Assembly (NCBI GenBank): GCA_937907705.1
Contig: CALCVP010000072.1
Coordinates: 62,001 to 126,000, forward strand
Length of the DNA: 64,000 nt
Reading direction: 5' to 3'
DNA from: an uncultured Prevotella sp.
Lineage (GTDB): Bacteria; Bacteroidota; Bacteroidia; Bacteroidales; Bacteroidaceae
The translations under genes were made by a program, and so were the position numbers. Below the pieces are notes generated by a model. That model was not told the origin of the DNA and ran no database searches. It was given only the letters and a program-made list of their open reading frames with translations. Of this stretch, positions 50,170 through 58,593 are shown piece by piece. Numbering within the stretch: position 1 is the first letter of the stretch; each line of letters starts with the position of its first letter.

Positions 50170-51417
50170 TTATTTAAAAATATAATAGGGATTGCCTTTC
50201 ACCATGCTGTCAAAGTCGTTGGTAGAATTGTTGGTATCCACCAACTTTTTTGCCGTGCTGTCCCACTTGCGGCGTGCTACCATGCCGTAGCGGTTTTCGT
50301 CATTCTCTTGCAGAGAGTTGTAAGCATAGCCGGCATCAAGGCTGCTGCTGGCGCAGAGCCAGCTTTGTTCCATGTGTACAGGGTGCATGTTCACACAGTC
50401 GGCTATCCAGCTGTTGGGCACCATATAGGCGGTGCCGTCCATATCGAACACATATTCGCCATAAGAATAGGTGTAAGTGTAGGTATATTTGTATTTTTCC
50501 AGAAACTCGTTGGTGGTCATCTTGGCATTTTCATCGCCCAAATAACCGATGGCATACGTCTTGACACCACGAGAGTGGGGCGCCCAAGGTCCTAACTCCC
50601 CATACTCATCGGTAGTGATTATCTTGATAAGGTTAGGCACATCGGTGTCTATGTCTTCACCGTCTTCGCTGTCGTCAAACCACTCGAAGTCGGCTTTTGA
50701 CAGGTCGTAAGAGTTGGCATTGGTCTTGGTATGGTCCATACCCACGTCTACCAATAGCAGACTCTTGCCGGGAGCCACGGGATGTTCGCGACCAGACCCC
50801 GGTATCATGTAAGCAACGTTGACCGTAAAGGCTGAGTCGCGCAGGTTGGGCTGATAGTCTTCAGGGTCGTCATTGGAGAAAGCACTCTCAAAGATGGTCA
50901 GTCCATCGGCATAGAGCGTGTCGTTGGAATTGTTGTAGATGCGGAAATACTTGTCGCTTTCATAAGTATCTCCATCAGGTGTCAATGTGCCTGAAACAGC
51001 TATTTCTGCGATGACAAATCCCTCTTTGGCAGATACGGCATCGGCTTTGAGCGCAATGGCCTGGCTGTTGGTAGCTATCGACACATTGTTTTGTGTGGCA
51101 CGCAAGCGTGAGGTAACCTCTTGTCCGTTGACCTGATAAGTAATGTGTCCGCTCAGTTCAATGTCATACAGACCATATTCCACCTGAATGGTGGTGTCGC
51201 CTTTCAGTTCATAAGCAGTCTTACGGCCTGTATTGATATTGCGAAACTCTACCGACAAGTCTGTTGCGGTGGCTTTACTGTAATTGTCGGGCAGGGTATA
51301 GCTGAGGGCTATGCTGCTCTGTTGGGCAGTGTTGTCGTTGTCGTCGCTGCATGATGCAACGGTAATGGCGGCCAAGCCAAAGAACAAGGCCATGGCAAGT
51401 GTCTTGATTTTTTTCAT
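50170..51417 (-). CDS. DUF4876 domain lipoprotein
   Basis: 415 residues with the lipoprotein signal ITVASC (lipidated Cys followed by SDDNDN). An N-terminal beta-sandwich (about 30-140, LSYTLPDNYSKATATDLSVEF) is followed by the DUF4876 core (about 145-415: FRIYNNSNDTLYADGLTIFES, GREHPVAPGKSLLLVDVGMDH and the closing RYGMVARRKWD). The SDDNDN after the Cys resembles surface-export signals of Bacteroidota lipoproteins. It is 11 bp downstream of the TonB receptor gene, so probably a surface partner of that receptor. Confidence 0.85.
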   Translation of the reverse strand: MKKIKTLAMALFFGLAAITVASCSDDNDNTAQQSSIALSYTLPDNYSKATATDLSVEFRNINTGRKTAYELKGDTTIQVEYGLYDIELSGHITYQVNGQEVTSRLRATQNNVSIATNSQAIALKADAVSAKEGFVIAEIAVSGTLTPDGDTYESDKYFRIYNNSNDTLYADGLTIFESAFSNDDPEDYQPNLRDSAFTVNVAYMIPGSGREHPVAPGKSLLLVDVGMDHTKTNANSYDLSKADFEWFDDSEDGEDIDTDVPNLIKIITTDEYGELGPWAPHSRGVKTYAIGYLGDENAKMTTNEFLEKYKYTYTYTYSYGEYVFDMDGTAYMVPNSWIADCVNMHPVHMEQSWLCASSSLDAGYAYNSLQENDENRYGMVARRKWDSTAKKLVDTNNSTNDFDSMVKGNPYYIFK

Positions 51418-51428
51418 ATTCTGAATAC

Positions 51429-54191
51429 TTATATATTAATGTTTATTTCCATTCCGAAGTAAGGTGTAAACACGCGTCTTACTATAAAGCCGTTTACTTC
51501 ATAGTCGGGTGCTATGCTGAGCAGCCTGTCTGCAAAAAACGATAGCGTGGCATTGCGTCCAAAGCGCTTGGTAGCCTTGAAGTTGAAGCAGACGTAGGCA
51601 CGGTCGCGCCGGGTGTCGCCGTTGTCCTGTTGCCCTGTCAGTATGAGCCAGCTGCGGTAGATGTCGGTTTGGTCGGCACTGGTGTAGGGGTGCAACTGCC
51701 CGTACACGTCGGCATAGGCTATGGGCTGCGGCTTGCGCGATGGGGTGAGCGTTTTACCCCACCAGTAGCATTCTGCGGTAACAGAGAAGATGAGCCCTAT
51801 GCGCTCAAAATAGGTGTCGGCTATCAGATTGCTTGATATTTGGTCTTTGATGTAGCCGTTTTTCCACTCATACAGTCCGATGTAGCGGTTGTTGACAGTG
51901 ATGCCGTTTACCTGCTGGTGCGAGCCGGCGTAAAATTCGGCACTGCTGTTGGTATAGGTGGTGTGGAACCACGCCCCGTTGAAAGTGAAGCGCGTGTTCA
52001 GTCCGTGTATGCGTGGCGATGCGTACTGCCACTCTATGCCTTGCTTGATGATGCGTGTGTCGTTGGACAGTCCTTGGTAAGTGCGCAGCAGCGTATCAAC
52101 GCGGTAGGGCAGGTCAGAGAGTGAGGGTGGTGCCGTAAGGGTATTGCCGTCAATGCCCGATGTGTCGTAGCGCTTGTAGGTAAGCATGGGTATGATGCGT
52201 TGACTGTTTCTGAAGCCGTCGTTCATCTGCTCGTGGAAATAGGTGGCATAGAACTGATGACCCTTGTAGATGCCTCCGAGCCTTACTTCCCATTTGGTGT
52301 TGTGGGCAGGCTTCAGCTCATAGTTGTTTACATCAATGGTATATGTGCGTATGTTGACGCGCCGGTAGGCTTCGTTTTTGTTCCAATAGTTAAGCTGCGT
52401 AAAGTCGAGATACAGTTTTTCGGGGTAAAGGTCGAGTATGGTGGGCATTTTGCTCATGCGCCCTATGCCGCAGGAGAGGTAGAGTTGCAGCCCATGGACA
52501 GTGGGTAAGTCCCACTGGAAGTTGAAGCGCGGGTCGGCATAGACCTTTCCGTGCATGGCAAACTGCTTGCCGAGGTTCGTCATCTGTGTGGTGCGTACAC
52601 CGAGCATAGCCGTCAATTGGTGTCCGTTGAGTGTGGCAGACGCCTTGTCTTCGGCATAGAACGACAGGATGCTGGTGGCAGGAATGTCCTTGAAGGCGCG
52701 CGGCCGGTGGGTGGTACTGCCGTCCAAGGGGCGCTGTGGGTCGTAGACCTGTCCTTGGCCAAAGTTTTTGTTATACTGCCATTCAGTTCCTGCCGTAACG
52801 GTATGATTTATGGGGCGTGTGGTATAGTGCAGTTCAGCTTCTGCCCTGAGGTTAGAGTAGAAGGGAAGTCCCTTTACCTGATAGCGTGCAACATAGGTGG
52901 ACGGCAGATAGGTAGCATCATACTCGCCGTTTTCTTCTTGCAGCGGTGCATGTGTGGTGCGGTCTACCGACACGAATTTTGTCTGGTCAATCTTGTCTAC
53001 CGACAGGCTGCCCGCCCAGCTGAGCATGAGGCTATGCAGCCAACCGCCCTCTTTGGGGCGTAGTTGCAGCGAGGTGCTGACGGCACCATTGTGGTAGTAA
53101 GACTTGTATTTGTCTTCCAAGTGTATCTGTACCTCCGGGTCAGTTTTTACATTGTCTATATTGCCCGCATAATCAGTAGACAGGTGCCAGCTGAGCACTG
53201 AGGCAGAGGGCAGTGTCCAGTATTTGCCCAACCGGGCAGACAAGTTGAGGCGATTGTAGGTCTCAAACTTGTTGCGGGGGTCGGCCTGTGAGGTCATCCA
53301 GCCGGCGTTGGTGTTGAGCTGCCAGCCGTGTTGCAGGTCAAAGCCCTTGCCTATTGACAGCAGTTTGCCGTAGGCATCAGCCTTGAAGCGTGCCTCCCAG
53401 GGTGTGGCTGTGCGTTTGCGGCGTATGCTAACCAGTCCGCTTGTAAGGTCGCCATACTTTACAGAGGGTATGCCTCTTGTTATTTCTACCGATTCTATGT
53501 CGTCGGTAGAGATGTTGCGCATGTCTACTCCCGTTGCGGTATGGCTGCGCTTGTTGTCGGCTTGCGTACCTTCTGTAATGGCTTGCATGTTGGCATCGGT
53601 GCCGATTGGTGCACCGTCTACCAGAAATTTGGTGCCAAGGCTGCTCACGGAATAGTTGTCGTCGCTGATGCCCACTTCGCGCAGACGGATAGAATTGGTC
53701 TGATTGTTGCGTGGCGTAGAGGTCATGCCACCGGGCAACAGGCTGAGCAGGTCGGCAAACGATGAGGGTTGCAGATGCTGCATGGCGGTCTGGTCTATGA
53801 CAGATGTGCTGGTAAGCCCCTTCTTCTCAGATGCGGTAATAACTACCTCGCTGATGCTTTGGGCAGTAGAAGCCAGACGGATGCGCAGCTGCTGATTGCC
53901 TTTCAGGCAGACAAGCGTGTCGACAGACTGATAACCTACATAGGATACCTTGAGCCGATAGCAGCCTTGGGCTATTGACGAGAAGTGGTAATGACCTTGT
54001 GCATCAGTGAGTTGACCGGCAAGGTAAGTCCTGCCGGCAGACAATTGCACAGTGGCATAACTGAGGGGCTGGTTGTGTGCGGCATCCGTAACGGTGCCTT
54101 GTAAAATGTATCGTTTGCTGTCGGTGGTGGCATAAAGAATCGTAGCCGAACAGATAGCCAACAACACCGTTATCCATTTGTATGCTCTCAT
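51429..54191 (-). CDS. TonB-dependent outer-membrane receptor
   Basis: A 920-residue active importer. After the signal peptide comes a carboxypeptidase-like regulatory domain (about 30-115, LQGTVTDAAHNQPLSYATVQL), then the plug with SEVVITASEKKGL, SFADLLSLLPGG and DDIESVEITRGIPSVKYGDLTSG, and a 22-strand barrel ending VRRVFTPYFGMEININI. It lacks the SusC features and there is no SusD, so a small ligand such as a metal chelate, heme or cofactor is more likely than a glycan. It heads the leftward operon with DUF4876, DUF6850 and the FMN protein, divergent from an ABC transporter. Confidence 0.92.
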   Translation of the reverse strand: MRAYKWITVLLAICSATILYATTDSKRYILQGTVTDAAHNQPLSYATVQLSAGRTYLAGQLTDAQGHYHFSSIAQGCYRLKVSYVGYQSVDTLVCLKGNQQLRIRLASTAQSISEVVITASEKKGLTSTSVIDQTAMQHLQPSSFADLLSLLPGGMTSTPRNNQTNSIRLREVGISDDNYSVSSLGTKFLVDGAPIGTDANMQAITEGTQADNKRSHTATGVDMRNISTDDIESVEITRGIPSVKYGDLTSGLVSIRRKRTATPWEARFKADAYGKLLSIGKGFDLQHGWQLNTNAGWMTSQADPRNKFETYNRLNLSARLGKYWTLPSASVLSWHLSTDYAGNIDNVKTDPEVQIHLEDKYKSYYHNGAVSTSLQLRPKEGGWLHSLMLSWAGSLSVDKIDQTKFVSVDRTTHAPLQEENGEYDATYLPSTYVARYQVKGLPFYSNLRAEAELHYTTRPINHTVTAGTEWQYNKNFGQGQVYDPQRPLDGSTTHRPRAFKDIPATSILSFYAEDKASATLNGHQLTAMLGVRTTQMTNLGKQFAMHGKVYADPRFNFQWDLPTVHGLQLYLSCGIGRMSKMPTILDLYPEKLYLDFTQLNYWNKNEAYRRVNIRTYTIDVNNYELKPAHNTKWEVRLGGIYKGHQFYATYFHEQMNDGFRNSQRIIPMLTYKRYDTSGIDGNTLTAPPSLSDLPYRVDTLLRTYQGLSNDTRIIKQGIEWQYASPRIHGLNTRFTFNGAWFHTTYTNSSAEFYAGSHQQVNGITVNNRYIGLYEWKNGYIKDQISSNLIADTYFERIGLIFSVTAECYWWGKTLTPSRKPQPIAYADVYGQLHPYTSADQTDIYRSWLILTGQQDNGDTRRDRAYVCFNFKATKRFGRNATLSFFADRLLSIAPDYEVNGFIVRRVFTPYFGMEININI

Positions 54192-54211
54192 AACGCTTCG
54201 GAAAAACGCTG

Positions 54212-54242
54212 CAAAAGTAAAGGTATTCCTCTAATCATACAA
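54212..54242 (-). promoter_or_regulatory. Promoter of the TonB-receptor operon
   Basis: On the minus strand, TTG (54240-54242), a 20-bp spacer and TACTTTTG (54212-54219), only about 20 bp from the start codon, so the leader is very short. Confidence 0.75.
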
Positions 54243-54312
54243 TACTTAAAAATTGGTATTCTTCGGAGAGAAAAACTGCATATTTGCTGCATAAAATCCA
54301 AAGAAATAATGA

Positions 54313-54343
54313 TTGCACATCTATACTAAAAAGGATAATTTTG
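54313..54343 (+). promoter_or_regulatory. Promoter of the ABC transporter-DUF4857 operon
   Basis: TTG (54313-54315), a 20-bp spacer and TAATTTTG (54336-54343), 25 bp before the start. Back-to-back with the TonB promoter, leaving about 70 bp between them for shared regulation. Confidence 0.75.
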
Positions 54344-54367
54344 CACGAAAAATTCGAGAGATACAAT

Positions 54368-55267
54368 ATGAGTGAACCCGTTATACAGTGTAGCCATCTG
54401 ACACACTATTATGGAAAACGAAAGATTTACGAAGACCTTAATTTTGAGGTGCAGGCAGGCAAAATATTGGGACTGTTGGGCAAAAACGGTACAGGCAAGA
54501 CCACTACCATCAATATATTGATGGGCTATCTGAAGCCTACCGCAGGGCAGTGCAGCATTTATGGCGAGCCGGTGCAGCAGCTGTCGGCAGCCACACGTAG
54601 CCGTATTGCACTGCTGCTGGAAGGGCATGTGCAGTATTCGTTTATGAATGTAGAACAGATAGAACGCTACTATGCACCCTTCTATCCCCGATGGAACCGC
54701 GATGCCTACTATGAATTGGTAAGGAAACTGAAGATAGCTCCCCGCCAGCGTATAGCTACCATGAGCAACGGGCAGCGTTCACAGGTGGCATTGGGACTGA
54801 TTATGGCTCAGAATGCAGACATGATGGTGCTCGACGACTTCTCGTTGGGACTGGACCCAGGCTATCGGCGTCTCTTTGTAGACTATCTTCGCGACTATGC
54901 CTTGGCAGAGGGAAAGACAGTGTTCCTTACTTCGCATATCATTCAAGATATGGAACGGCTGGTTGACGACTGTATTGTGATGGACTATGGACGCATCATT
55001 ACGCACATGGGGGTAGAGCAACTGATAAACACTTTTCACAGATATACCTTTGACACTGACTGCCAACGGCTGTTTGACGGTAGCTATGCCGCTGACAGCA
55101 ACATCTTTCATCCTGAGAAAATGCACCGCCATGCCGAGTTGTACTCTTTCTTGAATAGGCAGGATATGGAGGCTTGGCTTACGGCTAATGGGGTGGAACA
55201 TAGTGGGTTAAAGCAAGATAAGCTTACACTTGAAGATGCTTTTATAGGCCTTACGGGCAAGTATTGA
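54368..55267 (+). CDS. ABC transporter ATP-binding protein
   Basis: 299 residues from ATG 54368 (MSEPVIQCSHLTHYYGK); the upstream in-frame extension lies across the promoter. Walker A is GLLGKNGTGKTTTINILMG, the signature stretch is TMSNGQRSQVALGL (a degenerate LSGGQ), Walker B is MMVLDDFSLGLDP with Asp where the usual catalytic Glu would be, and the H-loop is FLTSHIIQD. The C-terminal ~80 residues are an extra domain of this subfamily. It pairs with the permease that follows. The Glu-to-Asp change is notable but also occurs in some functional ABC-2 type exporters. Confidence 0.9.
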   Translation: MSEPVIQCSHLTHYYGKRKIYEDLNFEVQAGKILGLLGKNGTGKTTTINILMGYLKPTAGQCSIYGEPVQQLSAATRSRIALLLEGHVQYSFMNVEQIERYYAPFYPRWNRDAYYELVRKLKIAPRQRIATMSNGQRSQVALGLIMAQNADMMVLDDFSLGLDPGYRRLFVDYLRDYALAEGKTVFLTSHIIQDMERLVDDCIVMDYGRIITHMGVEQLINTFHRYTFDTDCQRLFDGSYAADSNIFHPEKMHRHAELYSFLNRQDMEAWLTANGVEHSGLKQDKLTLEDAFIGLTGKY

Positions 55268-55297
55268 CGAGAGGTATAAATGATAAGGCGTAGCGAG

Positions 55298-55407
55298 AGC
55301 ATAGCTATCGGGTTGTAAAAGCATTGCAATCAGCTTGCGAAAGCATAGCTTTTAGCCTCTGAAAGCAGTGCAACTGGCAGCCAAAAGCACTGCAATCGGA
55401 AAGTAGC
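55298..55407. repeat. 22-bp-pitch repeat array, AGCANTGCAATC family, five direct units inside an operon (array 6)
   Basis: Units begin at 55298, 55320, 55342, 55364 and 55386, all in one orientation; each starts AGCA and the first four end in AA. Core AGCANTGCAATCNG is clearest at 55320 and 55386. It fills most of the 200-bp gap between the ABC ATPase and permease genes, so it must be transcribed with them. Confidence 0.88.
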
Positions 55408-55467
55408 ATGATGCAACGGCTGTTTGAAAGCAGAAACATTGGAAATGAAACAAGAAAAGAAGAAGAT

Positions 55468-56136
55468 ATGTTGAAAGCAATATTGTTGAAAGAATGGGCC
55501 AAGACAGGTCGTTGCTATCTCTGCATCTTGGCAGTGGTAGCAGCCGTGGTAGCCTATCAGATGGTAAACATTAGCAAGACGGTAGAATTTAGCGGTATAG
55601 CCAGCTTGTGGGAGGATATGACAGAACACGACAGTGTGCTGGTGGAGATGCTTCAGTATCTGCCTCCCGTAGCGGCACTGGTGCTGGCCATTAGCCAGTA
55701 TGTGCCGGAGATGCAACAAAAGCGCTTGAAGCTGATGCTGCACCTTCCTTACTCGCAAACGCGCATGATGGCTGTGGTCTATGCCTATGGCGTCGGGCTG
55801 TTGCTCTTGGTGGCTGCAGTAGAAACACTGGCTTTGCAGCTGCTTTTGATTCACTACTTGCCACAAGTATTGGTCAGCAGGGTGCTGCTTACCACCTTGG
55901 TATGGCATGTGGCGGCATGGCTGGTTTACACTTGGATAGCTGCCGTATGCTTGGAACCCACGTGGCGCATGCGCTTGGTCTACCTTTGTGTGCTGGCAGC
56001 ATGGGTAGGTGTGTGTTATCTGTCGCCGGTGGCTGAGGCTTACAACAGGTTTCTGCCGCTGATGGTGCTGTGGACACTGCTGTCTGCCACTGTCATCATG
56101 ACATCGGTAGGACGCTTTAAAGAGGGAAAAGAATAG
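55468..56136 (+). CDS. ABC transporter permease-like membrane protein
   Basis: About 222 residues from ATG 55468 (MLKAILLKEWAKTGR), with six hydrophobic segments (CYLCILAVVAAVVAYQM, LPPVAALVLAISQYV, MAVVYAYGVGLLLLVAAVE, LVWHVAAWLVYTWIAAVC, LVYLCVLAAWVGVCYL, LPLMVLWTLLSATVIMT). The opening LLKEWAK is typical of ABC-2 type permeases. Two in-frame ATGs at 55408 and 55411 would extend it into low-complexity sequence next to the repeat array and are less likely. Partner of the ATPase upstream. Confidence 0.83.
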   Translation: MLKAILLKEWAKTGRCYLCILAVVAAVVAYQMVNISKTVEFSGIASLWEDMTEHDSVLVEMLQYLPPVAALVLAISQYVPEMQQKRLKLMLHLPYSQTRMMAVVYAYGVGLLLLVAAVETLALQLLLIHYLPQVLVSRVLLTTLVWHVAAWLVYTWIAAVCLEPTWRMRLVYLCVLAAWVGVCYLSPVAEAYNRFLPLMVLWTLLSATVIMTSVGRFKEGKE

Positions 56137-56182
56137 AAAGAGAGGATATTTCAACAATGAAAAGCAAAAAGCAAATATTGCA

Positions 56183-57241
56183 ATGAAAAAGACTGGTTAT
56201 ATATTCTTGATTGTAAATATAGTAGTGCTGGTACTGTGGTTGGTGCCTGCGGCATGGCAACTGGTTACAGCCCGGATGGAGGCCTCGCCCTTTACATTGT
56301 ATAGTGCTACCATACACGACTTTACTACCATGGATGTAGATACCGATGGCAACTACACCTTTACCGATACTCATGGGCACAAGTATGCCGGTCCTGGAGC
56401 AGAACGTGTGCAGGCCTTCTTTTATTGTCAGGACCTTGCAGCCCGTGGCTTGCTGCCAGACAGTGTGGAAGGCAAGCCTGTCAACCTTGATATGATAGAG
56501 CGCAACAAGTTCATACTGTCGCTTTCGCCGGCAGACTTCAATAAACCTGCTGTCAAAGCATGGCTGCTATTGGAATCGAAGCCTCACCGTGGCCACTTGT
56601 CGGCGCCGGCAGAAGGCTTTTATAGTACTGGCAACGGGCTGGCTGTTGTGCGCTTGAAAGACAATACGGTCAACAAGCAGAAGTCAGCACAGTTTACCGC
56701 AGCCCTGTTCAAGGCCGGGTTTACCTTTCCTGTTGCACAGGCTAACGGTAATCCTGACGCTAAGAAAGACTATGACGAGGGCTATATACTGACAGACAGC
56801 AATGGCAAGCTCTTTCACTTCAAGCAGCAACAAGGGCAGTGTTATGCTCGCTCCATCACACTGCCGGCACGGTCGAAAGTGGCGTATGCCTTGATGGTAG
56901 AAAACCCCAATCGCCGCATACGCGCTTTTGTGGCATCGCAGGATCACCGCTTTTATATCGTAGACGCAGACTATCAAGTGCATGACACGGGCATTCCGTT
57001 CAATGCAGATACTGAAGACATGTTGGCGATAGGCGACCCTTGTTATCTCACTATTAAAGTGGGCAGCTTGCAAGGTGAACGCTTTTATGCGCTTAATGCC
57101 ACTGATTATAGGCTCAAGGACACACTGTCAAGGCCGTATGCCGATAGCAAGACATGGATGGATTATGTGATGCCACTGAGAATATTGATGAAACAATACA
57201 ACAGCCAGTATGTATTTCCACGGTTGCATTGGGCATTGTAA
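56183..57241 (+). CDS. DUF4857 domain membrane-anchored protein
   Basis: 352 residues. One N-terminal membrane segment (IFLIVNIVVLVLWLVPAAWQL) holds a periplasmic domain that continues to the C-terminus with FDFN-like beta segments (YTFTDTHGHKYAGPGAERV, GYILTDSNGKLFHFKQQQG, SQDHRFYIVDADYQVHDTG). The arrangement after an ABC ATPase and permease is the usual one for DUF4857, so it is probably a periplasmic subunit of that transporter. It ends with MDYVMPLRILMKQYNSQYVF. Ligand unknown. Confidence 0.82.
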   Translation: MKKTGYIFLIVNIVVLVLWLVPAAWQLVTARMEASPFTLYSATIHDFTTMDVDTDGNYTFTDTHGHKYAGPGAERVQAFFYCQDLAARGLLPDSVEGKPVNLDMIERNKFILSLSPADFNKPAVKAWLLLESKPHRGHLSAPAEGFYSTGNGLAVVRLKDNTVNKQKSAQFTAALFKAGFTFPVAQANGNPDAKKDYDEGYILTDSNGKLFHFKQQQGQCYARSITLPARSKVAYALMVENPNRRIRAFVASQDHRFYIVDADYQVHDTGIPFNADTEDMLAIGDPCYLTIKVGSLQGERFYALNATDYRLKDTLSRPYADSKTWMDYVMPLRILMKQYNSQYVFPRLHWAL

Positions 57242-57374
57242 ATGGAGTTTAGTGGCTGCCGTAGATTTGATAAATCACTCAGTGCTGGTGATTTAATAGT
57301 TGCAAGTGGAAAACAAAGGCTTCTTGTGGAGAGGCTCTTGCAGCTATTGCCAACGAAAATAAAGTGTTAGACAC

Positions 57375-57424
57375 AAAAAATCGGCAAGAGAGTAGCTTTA
57401 ATGCCCTTCTCTTGCCGATTTTTT
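57375..57424. terminator. Bidirectional terminator between DUF4857 and rnc
   Basis: A perfect 17-bp stem (57375-57391 with 57408-57424), with an A-run on the left arm and a T-run on the right, in a convergent gap. Confidence 0.92.
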
Positions 57425-57504
57425 TCATACAGAAAACAGTCTTTAGACTAATGAATGAAGAACTGGTTCTTCTTGGCTGAGGCTGCTTGTACAGCTTTAA
57501 CCGT

Positions 57505-58593
57505 TTACTTTTCAGAAAAAGCTGCTGCTTCAGCAGCGGCTATAATATCTTCTTTAGACATGGGTTTTACCTTGGTGTTGATATCAGAGAAATCAAACTC
57601 ATCACTCTGTTCTGTGCCGGTAGCCGCAGAAGCAGTAGCTGCTTTCACGTCATCACCTTTCTTGTTGCTGCTGCTTAACAGCATGCTAAGCTTGCTGTCA
57701 GACGATGCTTTGCCTTTATTGCCAGTGCTGGTAGCATCATCTTTGGGTTGTGCAATGATAAAATCCTCCTTGGCTTCAATGTCTGGCACCGTCTCCACAG
57801 GCTCCTCTTCCATCTTCGTGCGGTTGGCTTTGGCAGCAAACACCTCATCAATAAACTGGGGCTTGCGGCGCAAATTCTGCAAAGCAAACTTGCTGGCCTG
57901 TTGCTGGCTCTCTTTCTTTGAGTAGCCTTTGCCTTCGCCAGACAGTATGCCTTCTATCTTGGCACGGTATGTAAACATAGGACTGTTGTTCTCATCGCGC
58001 TTCTGTTCCACTAATTCAAAGTCGAGCTGAACGCGATTTTTCTGACACCATTCTATCAGTTTGCTCTTGAAGTTTACCTCCTTGTAGGCCACCTTGTCTA
58101 AGTTGATGAGCTGGGCAAGAATACGCTTCTGCATAAAACGCATGCAAGCCTCATAACCACGGTCAAGGTACATGGCACCGACAAGGGCCTCAAACGCATT
58201 TCCTTCCATATAGCTATTATGAGAGGAAGTGTGTCCGTTAGACATAATGAGCTGGCTGATGCCTATCTCTTGCGCTAATCTGTTGAGCGTCTCGCGCTGC
58301 ACAATTTTGCTACGGGTGTTCGTAAGGAACCCTTCGCGCTTGCCTTCAAAGTGCTTATAGACAATATCTCCAACGATAGCGTCAAGTATTGCATCGCCTA
58401 AAAACTCCAAACGCTCATTGTTGATAGGGCGACCTTTGGCATTTCGCTTTGCAATACTTTTGTGCATCAGTGCCTGTTTGTAGTAACTGATGTCGTGAGG
58501 ATAAAAACCAAAGATGGTAAATAAAGAAGAATAAAGCTCCTTTTCCTTGCGGAAAGGGAGCTTTAATTTATCAATAAAGTTATTAATCATCAT
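57505..58593 (-). CDS. rnc: Ribonuclease III with long C-terminal extension
   Basis: About 362 residues. Cleaves double-stranded RNA in rRNA and mRNA processing. The catalytic domain has NERLEFLGDAILDAIVGD and EGNAFEALVGAMYLDRGYE with the metal-binding acidic residues; the dsRNA-binding domain follows (KSKLIEWCQKNRVQLDFELVE quoted in part, GEGKGYSKKESQQQASKFAL). Beyond about residue 240 comes a ~120-residue acidic, Lys/Ser/Ala-rich tail of low complexity, absent from the ~230-residue E. coli enzyme. The start is one of two adjacent ATGs (58593 or 58590) and overlaps the fabF 3' end by about 11 bp, so translation is coupled. Confidence 0.93.
   Translation of the reverse strand: MMINNFIDKLKLPFRKEKELYSSLFTIFGFYPHDISYYKQALMHKSIAKRNAKGRPINNERLEFLGDAILDAIVGDIVYKHFEGKREGFLTNTRSKIVQRETLNRLAQEIGISQLIMSNGHTSSHNSYMEGNAFEALVGAMYLDRGYEACMRFMQKRILAQLINLDKVAYKEVNFKSKLIEWCQKNRVQLDFELVEQKRDENNSPMFTYRAKIEGILSGEGKGYSKKESQQQASKFALQNLRRKPQFIDEVFAAKANRTKMEEEPVETVPDIEAKEDFIIAQPKDDATSTGNKGKASSDSKLSMLLSSSNKKGDDVKAATASAATGTEQSDEFDFSDINTKVKPMSKEDIIAAAEAAAFSEK

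Noticed and set aside
7027..55407. The 22-bp arrays as CRISPR arrays
   Set aside because: Units are contiguous without 30-40-bp unique spacers, are themselves palindromic, differ in sequence within an array, and no cas genes are in the window.
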